From an uncultured Acidaminococcus sp. (lineage in GTDB: Bacteria; Bacillota; Negativicutes; Acidaminococcales; Acidaminococcaceae), in NCBI GenBank assembly GCA_905213155.1, contig CAJMHI010000008.1, positions 1-51,051 of the forward strand: a DNA stretch of 51,051 nucleotides, written 5' to 3'. Numbering within the stretch: position 1 is the first letter of the stretch; each line of letters starts with the position of its first letter. The notes beneath the pieces were generated by a model that was not told where the DNA came from, searched no databases, and saw nothing but the letters and a program-made list of their open reading frames with translations. Position numbers and translations under genes: made by a program. Shown in pieces: positions 42,372-50,143 of this stretch.

Positions 42372-43184
42372 TTAGCGAAACTCGACTTTTAAATGCTGCC
42401 GGGGTACCAGGCGGTTATATTTATATTTGGGATACCCTACAAGCAGTGTGCCCACAAGCACCTGCTTAGCAGGAACGTCCAGCAAGTCCCGCATGGGCTG
42501 GTAATTGGACTGGGCACAGGTTTGAATAAAGCCCATAATGGTGGTTCCAAGCCCAATGGTGGGCGCATATAATTCAATATAGGCAGATGCTTGTTCCCAG
42601 TTGCTGATGCCGGTGACGTTCAGCCGCCGTGCAAGGGCAAAGACCAACTGTTTGGCATCCCGTCCGATGATGTCAATCTTTTTATCCCGGTAAGTTTCCA
42701 GGACTTTGCGGAAATAGCGACGGCGAGGCCCTTCGTTATCCACTTCCAGCTGCATCCAGTCGGCCACGCAGTCCGTGATTTGACGAATAAGCGCCCGGTC
42801 ACTGACCACAATGTAGTACAGACCCTGGGAATTGGCTGCAGTAGGCGCAAACTGGGCAACCTGTAATAACTGCGTCATTTTTTCTTCGCTGACCAATTCA
42901 TCCCGGAAATTACGGATACTCCGGCGCATGCGAAGAAAATTATATGCTGTTTTTTCATCCAGTACAGGCATAGGAATAGGTTCTGTTTCTTCGTAAGGGA
43001 CGCGGGAATTTTGCAGTACGCCTTTAGGACACACGGAAACGCAGTGCCCGCAAGACATACAGGACATATCGTTAATACATATCGGCCCGTTTTCGGTCAT
43101 TTCCAGGATGCAGCTGGGGCATACTTTGGCGCAAATCCCGCAGCGTATGCAATGTTCCTGGTCCACCGTGATGATTCCTGACAA
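42372..43184 (-). CDS. Ferredoxin-domain nitroreductase
   Basis: About 270 residues joining a two-cluster 4Fe-4S ferredoxin (HCIRCGICAKVCPSC and CMSCGHCVSVCPKGV, about 12-58) to an FMN nitroreductase domain (NFLRMRRSIRNFRDELVSEEKMTQLL, APTAANSQGLYYIVV, YAPTIGLGTTIMGFI). The ferredoxin would feed electrons to the flavin. I start at the TTG at 43184, six bases after GAGGTG; a GTG three codons earlier is part of that site. Physiological substrate is unknown; anaerobes often carry this architecture. It follows the tRNA-Asn terminator, so it needs its own promoter, which I could not place with confidence. Confidence 0.9.
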   Translation of the reverse strand: MSGIITVDQEHCIRCGICAKVCPSCILEMTENGPICINDMSCMSCGHCVSVCPKGVLQNSRVPYEETEPIPMPVLDEKTAYNFLRMRRSIRNFRDELVSEEKMTQLLQVAQFAPTAANSQGLYYIVVSDRALIRQITDCVADWMQLEVDNEGPRRRYFRKVLETYRDKKIDIIGRDAKQLVFALARRLNVTGISNWEQASAYIELYAPTIGLGTTIMGFIQTCAQSNYQPMRDLLDVPAKQVLVGTLLVGYPKYKYNRLVPRQHLKVEFR

Positions 43185-43230
43185 TAAAAACACCTCAAAT
43201 TCTAAACTGGGCGGCCTGGCCGCTATTAAT

Positions 43231-43254
43231 AAAAAAACCGGACAAACTGTCCGG
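43231..43254 (-). terminator. Terminator after tRNA-Asn
   Basis: CCGGACA pairs with TGTCCGG over a 3-nt loop, followed by TTTTTTT on the minus strand, 13 bases past the CCA of the tRNA. Confidence 0.9.
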
Positions 43255-43267
43255 CTACTTTTCTAAA

Positions 43268-43342
43268 TGGCTCCCCGAGTAAGACTCGAACTTACAACAA
43301 CTCGATTAACAGTCGAGTGCTCTACCATTGAGCTATCGGGGA
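43268..43342 (-). tRNA. tRNA-Asn (anticodon GTT)
   Basis: 75 bases with the CCA end encoded. Acceptor TCCCCGA/TCGGGGA, D-arm GCTCAATGGTAGAGC, anticodon stem CTCGA/TCGAG around CTGTTAA, and T-arm TAAGTTCGAGTCTTA fold properly; GTT at the centre of the loop gives asparagine. Confidence 0.97.
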
Positions 43343-43363
43343 ATGTCTCAATCAACAGTCATT

Positions 43364-43392
43364 ATTTTACTAGAATTCTATAGCCCTGTCAA
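43364..43392 (-). promoter_or_regulatory. Promoter of tRNA-Asn
   Basis: Minus-strand TTGACA (43387-43392), 17 bases, TAAAAT (43364-43369), ending 22 bases before the tRNA. This makes the tRNA an independent unit rather than the tail of the division cluster. Confidence 0.85.
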
Positions 43393-43408
43393 TCTCTTTT
43401 TTTGATTT

Positions 43409-44092
43409 TCAACAATTTGTTTTCTTATCCCGTGCAAAAGGCAAGGAAAAAAGGCCAAACCGGGTGCGGCCAAACAGGTAGCTGGTATCATTTAACGCAA
43501 AAAGCGCATGCTCTCCCCATCGGTTCATACCCATCACCGTTACTGATCCGGGACGAACATCAAAAGAAATACGCCGCTTTGCTACGTCCTCAATGGAAAG
43601 ACCTAACCAGAAAAAAAGCATATTCTGAATGGTTCCTTTGTGGGAAACAATCACCAGATCCCGCTCTCCGATTTTCGCCAAAAGCTTTTGAAAGCCGCTG
43701 GCAGTCCTTGTAAAAAAGTCTCGTCGCGTTTCTCCGCCTTCGTAGTTCACGTGGTCTAATTCCCGGCCTGTTACCGGTGGATGATGAAACTTTTGGGCCT
43801 CTTCCTGGGTAAGGCCTGCTGCCTTGCCGTTATTTTTTTCCCGCAAAAAGGTATAGGTTTGTACCGGCTCCGCCCCCAACGCATCTGCTATAAGCTGTGC
43901 CCCTTTAGAAGCCCGCATAAGATCGCTGCTCACCACAAGAGGCGGATGATGCCCTGTAAAATCATTTTTCAAGCAGGCTGCCAAAAGGCGAAGCTGCTGA
44001 CAACCGTTTTCTGTCAAAGCAGAATCCGTCCATCCACCGGTTAGCTTTCGTACATGATGTTCTGCTTCGCCGTGCCGGACAAGGATAATCAT
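43409..44092 (-). CDS. Histidine phosphatase family protein (phosphoglycerate mutase-like)
   Basis: A 227-residue protein of the histidine phosphatase superfamily. The phospho-His motif is VRHGEAEHH (His7); the second catalytic His is in LVIVSHKGTIQ (near 151). DSALTENGCQQLRLLA is the usual alpha1. Similar to CobC/GpmB-type phosphatases, so either a phosphatase or a cofactor-dependent mutase; substrate is uncertain. It follows ylmH by 20 bases and ends just before the tRNA promoter, so it is probably the last gene of the 47033-to-43409 cluster. Confidence 0.85.
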   Translation of the reverse strand: MIILVRHGEAEHHVRKLTGGWTDSALTENGCQQLRLLAACLKNDFTGHHPPLVVSSDLMRASKGAQLIADALGAEPVQTYTFLREKNNGKAAGLTQEEAQKFHHPPVTGRELDHVNYEGGETRRDFFTRTASGFQKLLAKIGERDLVIVSHKGTIQNMLFFWLGLSIEDVAKRRISFDVRPGSVTVMGMNRWGEHALFALNDTSYLFGRTRFGLFSLPFARDKKTNC

Positions 44093-44112
44093 TTTCTCTC
44101 CCCGTTTCTATG

Positions 44113-44910
44113 CTAAATATACCGCTTTAAGGTAATCGCAAACCGTCCTTTTTTCGTCGTTCCCCGCACTTCGGACAGTTCCACCCTTCCCCGGCCACGA
44201 AAAGAAATTATGTCCCCTTCTTTGACCGTCTGGGAAGGATTTTTAGCATCCTGCCAATTTAATTTAACATTTTGCCCCTTGATTTCATCCGCCATCCGGC
44301 TGCGGCTCACTCCATACCCGGAGGCGGCTACCGCATCCAGGCGCAGCGCTGCCACAGTGGAAGAAATCAATTTGATTTTCTGCTCTTTTTCTTTTAGTTC
44401 TGTAAGGGCTACTTCCTGCGTCTCCACAGGAGCTGACCCAATTTTTGTCAGATTGCTCAACACAAAGGGCAACATCTGACTTTCCACCACAAGCTGGGCC
44501 CCATCGTCTGTAAAGACAATATCTCCCAGAATATCCCGGGTGCACCCAAGCCCCATGAAAGCTCCCAGCACATCCCGGTGCCCGATGGTATAGTACCGTT
44601 TGTCCCAGATCAGGGCTACGCCAGCAATTTTAAAATCCGGCTTGCCATAAAACTCGTCGCTGATAAACGCTGCCCGCAGCCGCTCCCCATTTTTGAAACC
44701 GCCATCCATTTCCACTTTCACGGACGAAAAGTTGGCGGCGATAATATCGGCCACATTTTGCCCATGAGGGTCCAAAAAGCCTGTCAGGGCATACCGACGA
44801 CTTTTGCGGGCGCTATCTGCCAGATCCAGCATTTGGGCCGCTATAGCCTCGTCTCCGCTTGCTTTAAAATACCGTAAAATTTTTTCTCTATCGCTATTGC
44901 TACTTGCCAT
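44113..44910 (-). CDS. ylmH: YlmH-type RNA-binding S4-domain protein
   Basis: 265 residues with an N-terminal YlmH domain (FLDPHGQNVADIIAANF, near 45) and a C-terminal S4 RNA-binding domain (about 180-245: LRLDAVAASGYGVSRSRMADEIKGQNVKLNW). YlmH sits near division genes in Firmicutes and has been tied to ribosome quality control in Bacillus. It follows sepF by 17 bases. The S4 core is intact. Confidence 0.93.
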   Translation of the reverse strand: MASSNSDREKILRYFKASGDEAIAAQMLDLADSARKSRRYALTGFLDPHGQNVADIIAANFSSVKVEMDGGFKNGERLRAAFISDEFYGKPDFKIAGVALIWDKRYYTIGHRDVLGAFMGLGCTRDILGDIVFTDDGAQLVVESQMLPFVLSNLTKIGSAPVETQEVALTELKEKEQKIKLISSTVAALRLDAVAASGYGVSRSRMADEIKGQNVKLNWQDAKNPSQTVKEGDIISFRGRGRVELSEVRGTTKKGRFAITLKRYI

Positions 44911-44927
44911 AGGTTACTTATCTCCGC

Positions 44928-45482
44928 TTACTGCTCCCAGGGCTGGTTACCTTCCTGCAAATTGGTGTTTTCCGTATCAATATCCACATTGGGCGGAGCG
45001 CACACCAATAGATTACGGCCGATTTTCCGTAGCGTCCCATCCAGCGCATAAATGGTCCCACTGACAAAATCAATGATCCGCTTTCGCACTTCCCGATCCG
45101 TTTCTTCAAAATTAATGACTACGGGCTGGTTCTTACAAAGATAATCCGCCATTTTCTGGGAATCATTAAAATCAATAGGTTCAATGACTACAACGCTCAC
45201 CGGGTTTCTATTAACCGGCATACTAAGCACCTTGTCCCCTCTAAGACTGGGAGATGGTGTCTTGCTTTCGTCCTCATAACTTTTGTGCAAGGATGTCTCA
45301 TAGGAGTCAAAGCTGGGAGGCGTCAGCGGTTCTTCTTCCCTGTCCCGCTCCCGCCAGCTGCTGCCAAACATGGGCACTACTTTGCCGGCTTCTTTTTCCT
45401 GGGGAGCCGCTTCTTCTGTTGCGTTTTCTTCCCCGCCATTATACAACCCAAAATATTCTAAGATCTTATTCAAACGTTTCAT
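44928..45482 (-). CDS. sepF: Cell division protein SepF
   Basis: 184 residues. The N-terminal amphipathic helix (MKRLNKILEYFGLYNG) is the membrane-binding element; the C-terminal SepF domain reads VVVIEPIDFNDSQKMADYLCKNQPVVINFEETDREVRKRIIDFVSGTIYALDG. The middle (40-90) is a charged, probably disordered linker. It bundles FtsZ and helps septum assembly. yggS lies 24 bases upstream, a conserved neighbour. Confidence 0.95.
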   Translation of the reverse strand: MKRLNKILEYFGLYNGGEENATEEAAPQEKEAGKVVPMFGSSWRERDREEEPLTPPSFDSYETSLHKSYEDESKTPSPSLRGDKVLSMPVNRNPVSVVVIEPIDFNDSQKMADYLCKNQPVVINFEETDREVRKRIIDFVSGTIYALDGTLRKIGRNLLVCAPPNVDIDTENTNLQEGNQPWEQ

Positions 45483-45506
45483 GCGTTTTCTTCTCCACCA
45501 TTTCCC

Positions 45507-46211
45507 TTAAAATTTTAACGAGTAATCCCGGGCACCAAATAGTGCGGAACCGACTCGAATTTCATTGGCCCCTTCTTCCACGGCAATCCAGTAGTCGTGG
45601 GTCATGCCCATAGAAAGAATATCCACGCTGCCATAAGGCAAGACCTCCCGTAGCCGCAGAAAATCCTGATAACCAGCGGCAAAAACAGGTCTCGTCTCCT
45701 CCACATTGTCCGTTGCCTGGGCAATCACCATGACGCCCCGCACTCTAAGATGCGGATAGTCTTGCAATTTAGGAAGAATCTGCTGGAATTCCGCTGGTGC
45801 AAAGCCGCTTTTTTGTTCTTCTCCGGCTTCGTTGATCTGTAGCAAAATATCCTGTACTTTCCCTAATTCATCCGCATATTTTTCCAGACAATCCATCAGT
45901 TTCAGGCTGTCCACACTTTCAATGATGGCAAAATGCTCCACTGCATGTTTGGCTTTATTGGTTTGCAGGTGCCCGATCAGGTGCCAATTGCCCTTAGCTG
46001 GCAATACCGCCTGTTTGTGCATGGCTTCCTGCACCCGGTTTTCCCCTATTTCTGTAAGGCCCGCTCCCAGTGCTTCTGTCACCACAGTGGCAGGATGATT
46101 TTTCGTCACTGCAACAATCGTCACCGCATCGCCAGTTACTTTGGGCTCCGTTCTTTTTTGCAACGCAGTCTGAATCCTATTTTCTACTTCACTAAGTGCA
46201 TCTTTTAGCAA
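45507..46211 (-). CDS. yggS: YggS-family pyridoxal phosphate homeostasis protein
   Basis: A 234-residue PLP-binding alpha/beta barrel protein (alanine racemase N-terminal fold). The PLP lysine is in TIVAVTKNHP (Lys37); GENRVQEAMHK and WHLIGHLQTNK are signatures, and SMGMTHDYWIAVEEGANEIRVGSALFG is the phosphate-binding end. It regulates free PLP and amino-acid pools and has no known catalysis. 15 bases after the pgeF gene. Confidence 0.94.
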   Translation of the reverse strand: MLKDALSEVENRIQTALQKRTEPKVTGDAVTIVAVTKNHPATVVTEALGAGLTEIGENRVQEAMHKQAVLPAKGNWHLIGHLQTNKAKHAVEHFAIIESVDSLKLMDCLEKYADELGKVQDILLQINEAGEEQKSGFAPAEFQQILPKLQDYPHLRVRGVMVIAQATDNVEETRPVFAAGYQDFLRLREVLPYGSVDILSMGMTHDYWIAVEEGANEIRVGSALFGARDYSLKF

Positions 46212-46226
46212 AGACGTCCACCTCCC

Positions 46227-47033
46227 TCAGGCTTTCCGCATTAAAATCGCTGCCAAACGCCCCGTCCTTCCCTGTTCCCCCCGGTAGGAAAAGAACAGGT
46301 CCTGATGACACTTTGTGCAGCACGCAGCCTGATAAATATGTTCTGCCGGAATGCCGGCTTCTAGCAGCTGTATTGTATTGAGCTGCCACAAATCCAGCAG
46401 GTAATGCCCCTCTCCATTGGGTTTAAAACAATTTTCATAGCCAGCGGCTTGTCGCCGCACTGCCTGATCCACCTCATAGCAGCAGGGACCAATGGATGGC
46501 CCAATTCCTGCCAGCAAGTTCTTGGGATGGCAGCCAAAAACTTCTTGCATAGCAAGGACACCTTTTTTGGCAATTTTCCCTACGCTTCCCCGCCAGCCTG
46601 CATGGAGCACCGCAATGGCTGGTCCCTGGGTATCCAGCAGAACTACCGGGGTGCAGTCCGCATAAAAAAGCATAAGGGGCAGATTGAGTTCCTTCGTCAT
46701 AAGTCCATCGGTATTCGGAATGGTGTCTTCGTAAGAAAAGGCGCCCCGTCCTGCATCGTTAGCGGTTACCACCGCAATATGGGAGCTATGTACCTGAGCA
46801 CAGGTTACAGATTTTCCCAAGGGGAATCCTATGGCTTCCGCCGCTTTTCGGCGGTTCCGAAGCACTTTTTCCGGAGTATCTCCTACATGCAGTGCCATAT
46901 TTAACGTACCGGTCACGATACTGCTTTCACCACCCATACGGCAAGTAAATCCCAGTACCGCCCCAAAGGATTCCCAAGCGGGAAATGTTCCCCAGGCTAT
47001 GGCATGGGATTGTTTAATAATCCAGTCGTCCAT
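46227..47033 (-). CDS. pgeF: PgeF/YfiH-type laccase-domain purine nucleoside phosphorylase
   Basis: A 268-residue multicopper-oxidase-like-fold protein of the YfiH/YlmD group. The zinc residues are in TCAQVHSSHIA, YADCTPVVL and AVLHAGWRGSVGKIA. Members act as polyphenol oxidase, as purine nucleoside phosphorylase/deaminase, or in peptidoglycan editing. First gene of the cluster, with a consensus promoter 57 bases ahead and AAGGG before the ATG. Confidence 0.92.
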   Translation of the reverse strand: MDDWIIKQSHAIAWGTFPAWESFGAVLGFTCRMGGESSIVTGTLNMALHVGDTPEKVLRNRRKAAEAIGFPLGKSVTCAQVHSSHIAVVTANDAGRGAFSYEDTIPNTDGLMTKELNLPLMLFYADCTPVVLLDTQGPAIAVLHAGWRGSVGKIAKKGVLAMQEVFGCHPKNLLAGIGPSIGPCCYEVDQAVRRQAAGYENCFKPNGEGHYLLDLWQLNTIQLLEAGIPAEHIYQAACCTKCHQDLFFSYRGEQGRTGRLAAILMRKA

Positions 47034-47089
47034 GTCATCGCCCTTCTTTATGAGTATGCTACGGGGATAGAACCTTCCCGTTAAATTGT

Positions 47090-47118
47090 ATTGTACTTTC
47101 TTTTTAAAGTTTTGTAAA
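47090..47118 (-). promoter_or_regulatory. Promoter of the pgeF-yggS-sepF-ylmH cluster
   Basis: Minus-strand TTTACA (47113-47118), 17 bases, TACAAT (47090-47095). An overlapping second TACAAT lies five bases downstream. Confidence 0.75.
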
Positions 47119-47128
47119 CACGTGCAAA

Positions 47129-47154
47129 GACCGGAGCAACGATCCGCCCCGGCC
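47129..47154. terminator. GC-rich hairpin after the dicarboxylate symporter gene
   Basis: GGCCGGGGC pairs with GCTCCGGTC (9 bp with two G-U) around an 8-nt loop on the minus strand, 15 bases past the symporter stop. The following T-run is short (TCTTTGC), so termination is only moderately supported. Confidence 0.5.
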
Positions 47155-47168
47155 TTTTACAATGCATT

Positions 47169-48392
47169 TTATTTCTTATTGCGTTCGTCCGCCGAAACTA
47201 CCACGGCGCAGGCAGCATCGCCTGTAATATTCACGGTAGTACGACCCATATCAAAAATCCGGTCAATCCCCGCTACCAGGGCAATCCCTTCTACTGGAAG
47301 TCCTACCGATTCCAGCACCATGGCCAGCATCACCATTCCGGCCCCCGGCACACCAGCGGTACCGATAGAAGCAATGGTCGCTGTTAATACAATGGTCAAA
47401 AGCTGTGCCGGCGTTAAACTGATCCCGTAACAGCTGGCGATAAAGACGGAGCACACGCCTTGATAAATAGCGGTCCCGTCCATATTAATGGTCGCACCCA
47501 GCGGCAGCACAAAGGAATATACGTCTTTGGGTACGCCTAGTTTATCGCAGCATTCCATGTTCATAGGAAGCGTGCCTACGCTGGAAGCAGAAGAAAAGGC
47601 AAAAATAATGGCAGGAGCCATGCCCTTAAAGAATGTCAGCGGGCTCATTTTGCCCAGCGTTCTCACAGTCAGAGAATACACAACAACAGCATGGACGATA
47701 TACCCAATATACGCCACCAATAAAACCATCGCCAAAGAGCCTAAAATTGAAGGGCCGTTTTGAGCTACTACCGGGCAAAGCAGGCAAAACACACCAATAG
47801 GAGAAAGCCGCAGGATCATTTCCATAGCCTTCAGGCACAGGTCGTTTACCGTATTCACAGCTTTGGTACAAGCATCTGTTTTATCATCATCAATCAAAAG
47901 AACAGCAAATCCGATTAACAGGGAAGCCACAATCACCTGCAGCATATCCGCCGTCACAAAGGGTTTCACAAAGTTGCTGGGGAAAATATTTACCAGCGTA
48001 TCCATAAAATTCACGGCTTTTTTTGCCTTAAATGCCAGGCCGGTAGTCGCCAGAAGCGGGAAACTCCCTTTAAATAAATTGGCAAACAGTAGACCAATGG
48101 ATACAGCAAAAGCCGTCGTGCACAAATAATACGTTACGGTCCGGCCACCGATAACTCCTAGTTTCCGGATGTCCTTCATGGAGATAATTCCTGACATAAT
48201 GGAGAAAAATACCAGCGGTGCTACAATCCATTTGATCAAGTTCAGAAAAATAGTCCCGAAGGGTTTGATATAGGTTGCGGCCATTTTAGCACCGCCCCCT
48301 CCGGTAAGGGCTACCCCGGCGATAATGGCAAGAACCATAGCAATAAAAATCTGGGTAGCCAGCGACATACCTTTTCCTTTCTCTGCTGTCAT
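47169..48392 (-). CDS. Dicarboxylate/amino acid:cation symporter (DAACS)
   Basis: A 407-residue glutamate/dicarboxylate transporter-fold membrane protein. SSASSVGTLPMNMECC (hairpin 1), NMDGTAIYQGV (TM7 signature) and the C-terminal GIDRIFDMGRTTVNITGDAACAVVV (TM8, with substrate-binding Asp/Arg region) identify the family. Start is the ATG at 48392, eight bases after AGGAGG; 30 codons of open frame upstream lack a membrane segment and are not used. The substrate may be glutamate, aspartate, serine/threonine or a C4 acid. A small CGGCA-AAA-TGCCG hairpin lies directly before the ribosome-binding site. Confidence 0.93.
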   Translation of the reverse strand: MTAEKGKGMSLATQIFIAMVLAIIAGVALTGGGGAKMAATYIKPFGTIFLNLIKWIVAPLVFFSIMSGIISMKDIRKLGVIGGRTVTYYLCTTAFAVSIGLLFANLFKGSFPLLATTGLAFKAKKAVNFMDTLVNIFPSNFVKPFVTADMLQVIVASLLIGFAVLLIDDDKTDACTKAVNTVNDLCLKAMEMILRLSPIGVFCLLCPVVAQNGPSILGSLAMVLLVAYIGYIVHAVVVYSLTVRTLGKMSPLTFFKGMAPAIIFAFSSASSVGTLPMNMECCDKLGVPKDVYSFVLPLGATINMDGTAIYQGVCSVFIASCYGISLTPAQLLTIVLTATIASIGTAGVPGAGMVMLAMVLESVGLPVEGIALVAGIDRIFDMGRTTVNITGDAACAVVVSADERNKK

Positions 48393-48595
48393 ACCAAATA
48401 CCTCCTTTGTGCGGCATTTTGCCGATGTTGTATTTATTTTATCACGAATTTCATAAGAGATTTTTAGACAATTTTCAGACATTTTTCTTTTTATTTTACA
48501 ATTTTATCATCTTTCCCGGCGGTCATAGAATATGATAAGATAATAGTAAAAGAGATAGGAAAGTGGACGTTACTTTGTCCCGAAGGAGGTTGTTT

Positions 48596-49558
48596 ATGCT
48601 GAATAAACGGACGGTTGGCATCGTAGGCACCGGGCATGTAGGTGCTCATGTAGCATTTTGCCTGGGGCTTATGGGTGTTGCAGAAGAAGTCCTGCTATGC
48701 GACAAAGAGGAAAAAAAGGTTATCGGGGAATGCAATGATTTAAATGATGCTGTTCCCTTTATGCCCGGCCGAACTACCTACCGGGTAGTGGATTATGCAG
48801 GACTTAAGGACTGCGATATCCTGGTAAACGCCGTAGGCAATATTGAACTGTGTAAGAATTTTGACCGGCACAGTGAACTGATTAGCAGCACAAAGATGGT
48901 AGAGAATATTATTCCTATCATCATGGACGCCGGGTTTCACGGGATTGTTGTGAATATTACTAATCCGTGCGACGCTATCACCCATCTGGTGGCCAAACTG
49001 TCCGGCCTTCCCAAAGGCCATGTGCTTGGAACCGGTACGCTTTTGGATTCCGCACGGCTCCATCATAATTTGACAGATAAAACCGACGTGGACAGTCGTA
49101 GCATCACCGGCTATATGATGGGAGAACATGGCAACAGCCAGTTCGTGCCCTGGACCCAGGTGCAAGTATTCGGACAGTCCCTGGGGAGCTGGGAAGTGAG
49201 CCAGGACATTCACATTGACAGGGAAAAGGCCCAGGAAGAAGTGAAAAAAGGCGGCTGGGTAACTCTTGCCGGCAAAGCCTGCACCGAATACGGCATTGCT
49301 TGCGGTGCCGCCACCTTAATCCGCAGTGTTTTGCGGGATGAAAAACGCATCCTCCCCTGCTCTGCAGAACTGGATGGAGAATATGGGGAACACGATATTT
49401 TTGTGGGTACCCCCGCCCTCATTGGCAAAAACGGTGTGGAAAAAGTCATTGAGGTCAGACTCCCGCCTAATGAAATGCTGGATTTCAAATCCTCCATAGG
49501 TGCAATCCGCACCAACATAGCAAAGATTAAAGCCATTGTAGAAGATAAGACAAAATAA
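48596..49558 (+). CDS. L-2-hydroxyacid dehydrogenase, HicDH/L-lactate dehydrogenase family
   Basis: A 320-residue NAD-dependent dehydrogenase. GIVGTGHVGAHVA is the dinucleotide loop, and GEHGNSQF holds the catalytic His. The substrate loop is not the QKPGETR of true lactate dehydrogenases; it reads VGNIELCKNFDRHSEL, close to L-2-hydroxyisocaproate dehydrogenase, as do GFHGIVVNITNPCDAIT and VLGTGTLLDSARLHH. It therefore probably reduces branched or longer 2-keto acids. Start is the ATG at 48596 after GAAGGAGG; upstream in-frame codons are not required. It runs divergently from the symporter gene; I found no clear promoter in the 203-base gap. Confidence 0.9.
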   Translation: MLNKRTVGIVGTGHVGAHVAFCLGLMGVAEEVLLCDKEEKKVIGECNDLNDAVPFMPGRTTYRVVDYAGLKDCDILVNAVGNIELCKNFDRHSELISSTKMVENIIPIIMDAGFHGIVVNITNPCDAITHLVAKLSGLPKGHVLGTGTLLDSARLHHNLTDKTDVDSRSITGYMMGEHGNSQFVPWTQVQVFGQSLGSWEVSQDIHIDREKAQEEVKKGGWVTLAGKACTEYGIACGAATLIRSVLRDEKRILPCSAELDGEYGEHDIFVGTPALIGKNGVEKVIEVRLPPNEMLDFKSSIGAIRTNIAKIKAIVEDKTK

Positions 49559-49580
49559 CAGGACAAGGATAGAAAAAACG

Positions 49581-50087
49581 ATGGACTATACCTATGCAAA
49601 TACCTTTTGGCAGGAGCGGGATGCCAAGGCTAAGAAAATGCCCCATGAGCAGCTTTTGCAGCAAATAACGCTCTTTTTGAAGGAGCATACCACCTGCGCC
49701 CTGGCTACCGGCTTTGGTACAAAAATTCGTTGTACTACGCTGGCCTACCAATATCGCAAAGGAAAAATCTGTATTTTCTCAGAAGGCGGGGAAAAGTTTG
49801 GACTCTTGGAGCATAATAAAGAAGTTGCTCTCACCATCGCAGAGCCGTACCACGGACCTGGTACGGCTAAAGGGTTACAAATCGAAGGCACAGCCGATGT
49901 GCTCGGCCCTGATGATGCAGACTTTGCTTCCCAGCTCACCGAGCTTGGCTATCCACCAGAACGGTTTCAAAAGATGAATCCCCCGCTATTTTGCATCATC
50001 ATAACGTTAAAGCACATTGTCTTTATCCATGGTGATTTCAAAAAAGAAGGCTATAGCGTCCGCCAGAGCCTTACCTATAACGTATAA
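49581..50087 (+). CDS. FMN-binding split-barrel (pyridoxamine 5'-phosphate oxidase-like) protein
   Basis: 168 residues of the PNPOx-like split-barrel fold. FLKEHTTCALATGFGTKIRCTTLAYQYRKGKICIFSEGGEKFGLLEHNKEVALTI is the flavin-binding core and GLQIEGTADVLGPDD the following strands. Members bind FMN, F420 or haem; function is often unknown. It begins 22 bases after the hydroxyacid dehydrogenase gene and shares its direction, so they are likely cotranscribed up to the terminator at 50135. Confidence 0.87.
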   Translation: MDYTYANTFWQERDAKAKKMPHEQLLQQITLFLKEHTTCALATGFGTKIRCTTLAYQYRKGKICIFSEGGEKFGLLEHNKEVALTIAEPYHGPGTAKGLQIEGTADVLGPDDADFASQLTELGYPPERFQKMNPPLFCIIITLKHIVFIHGDFKKEGYSVRQSLTYNV

Positions 50088-50090
50088 AAC

Positions 50091-50143
50091 ACAGGGACTG
50101 TAGAGAAAGCATTATACTTTCTTTACAGTCCCTGTATCTTTTT
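50091..50143. terminator. Bidirectional terminator
   Basis: A stem of about 19 bp with one bulge (ACAGGGACTGTAGAGAAAG with CTTTCTTTACAGTCCCTGT) is closed by a 7-nt loop and followed by ATCTTTTTATT on the plus strand. It separates the converging split-barrel and aldo/keto reductase genes. Confidence 0.85.

Noticed and set aside
48393..48595. Possible riboswitch or operator between the symporter and hydroxyacid dehydrogenase genes
   Set aside because: Only AT-rich sequence, loose TATCAT/ATGATA repeats and a 5-bp hairpin; no conserved RNA motif or consensus promoter pair.
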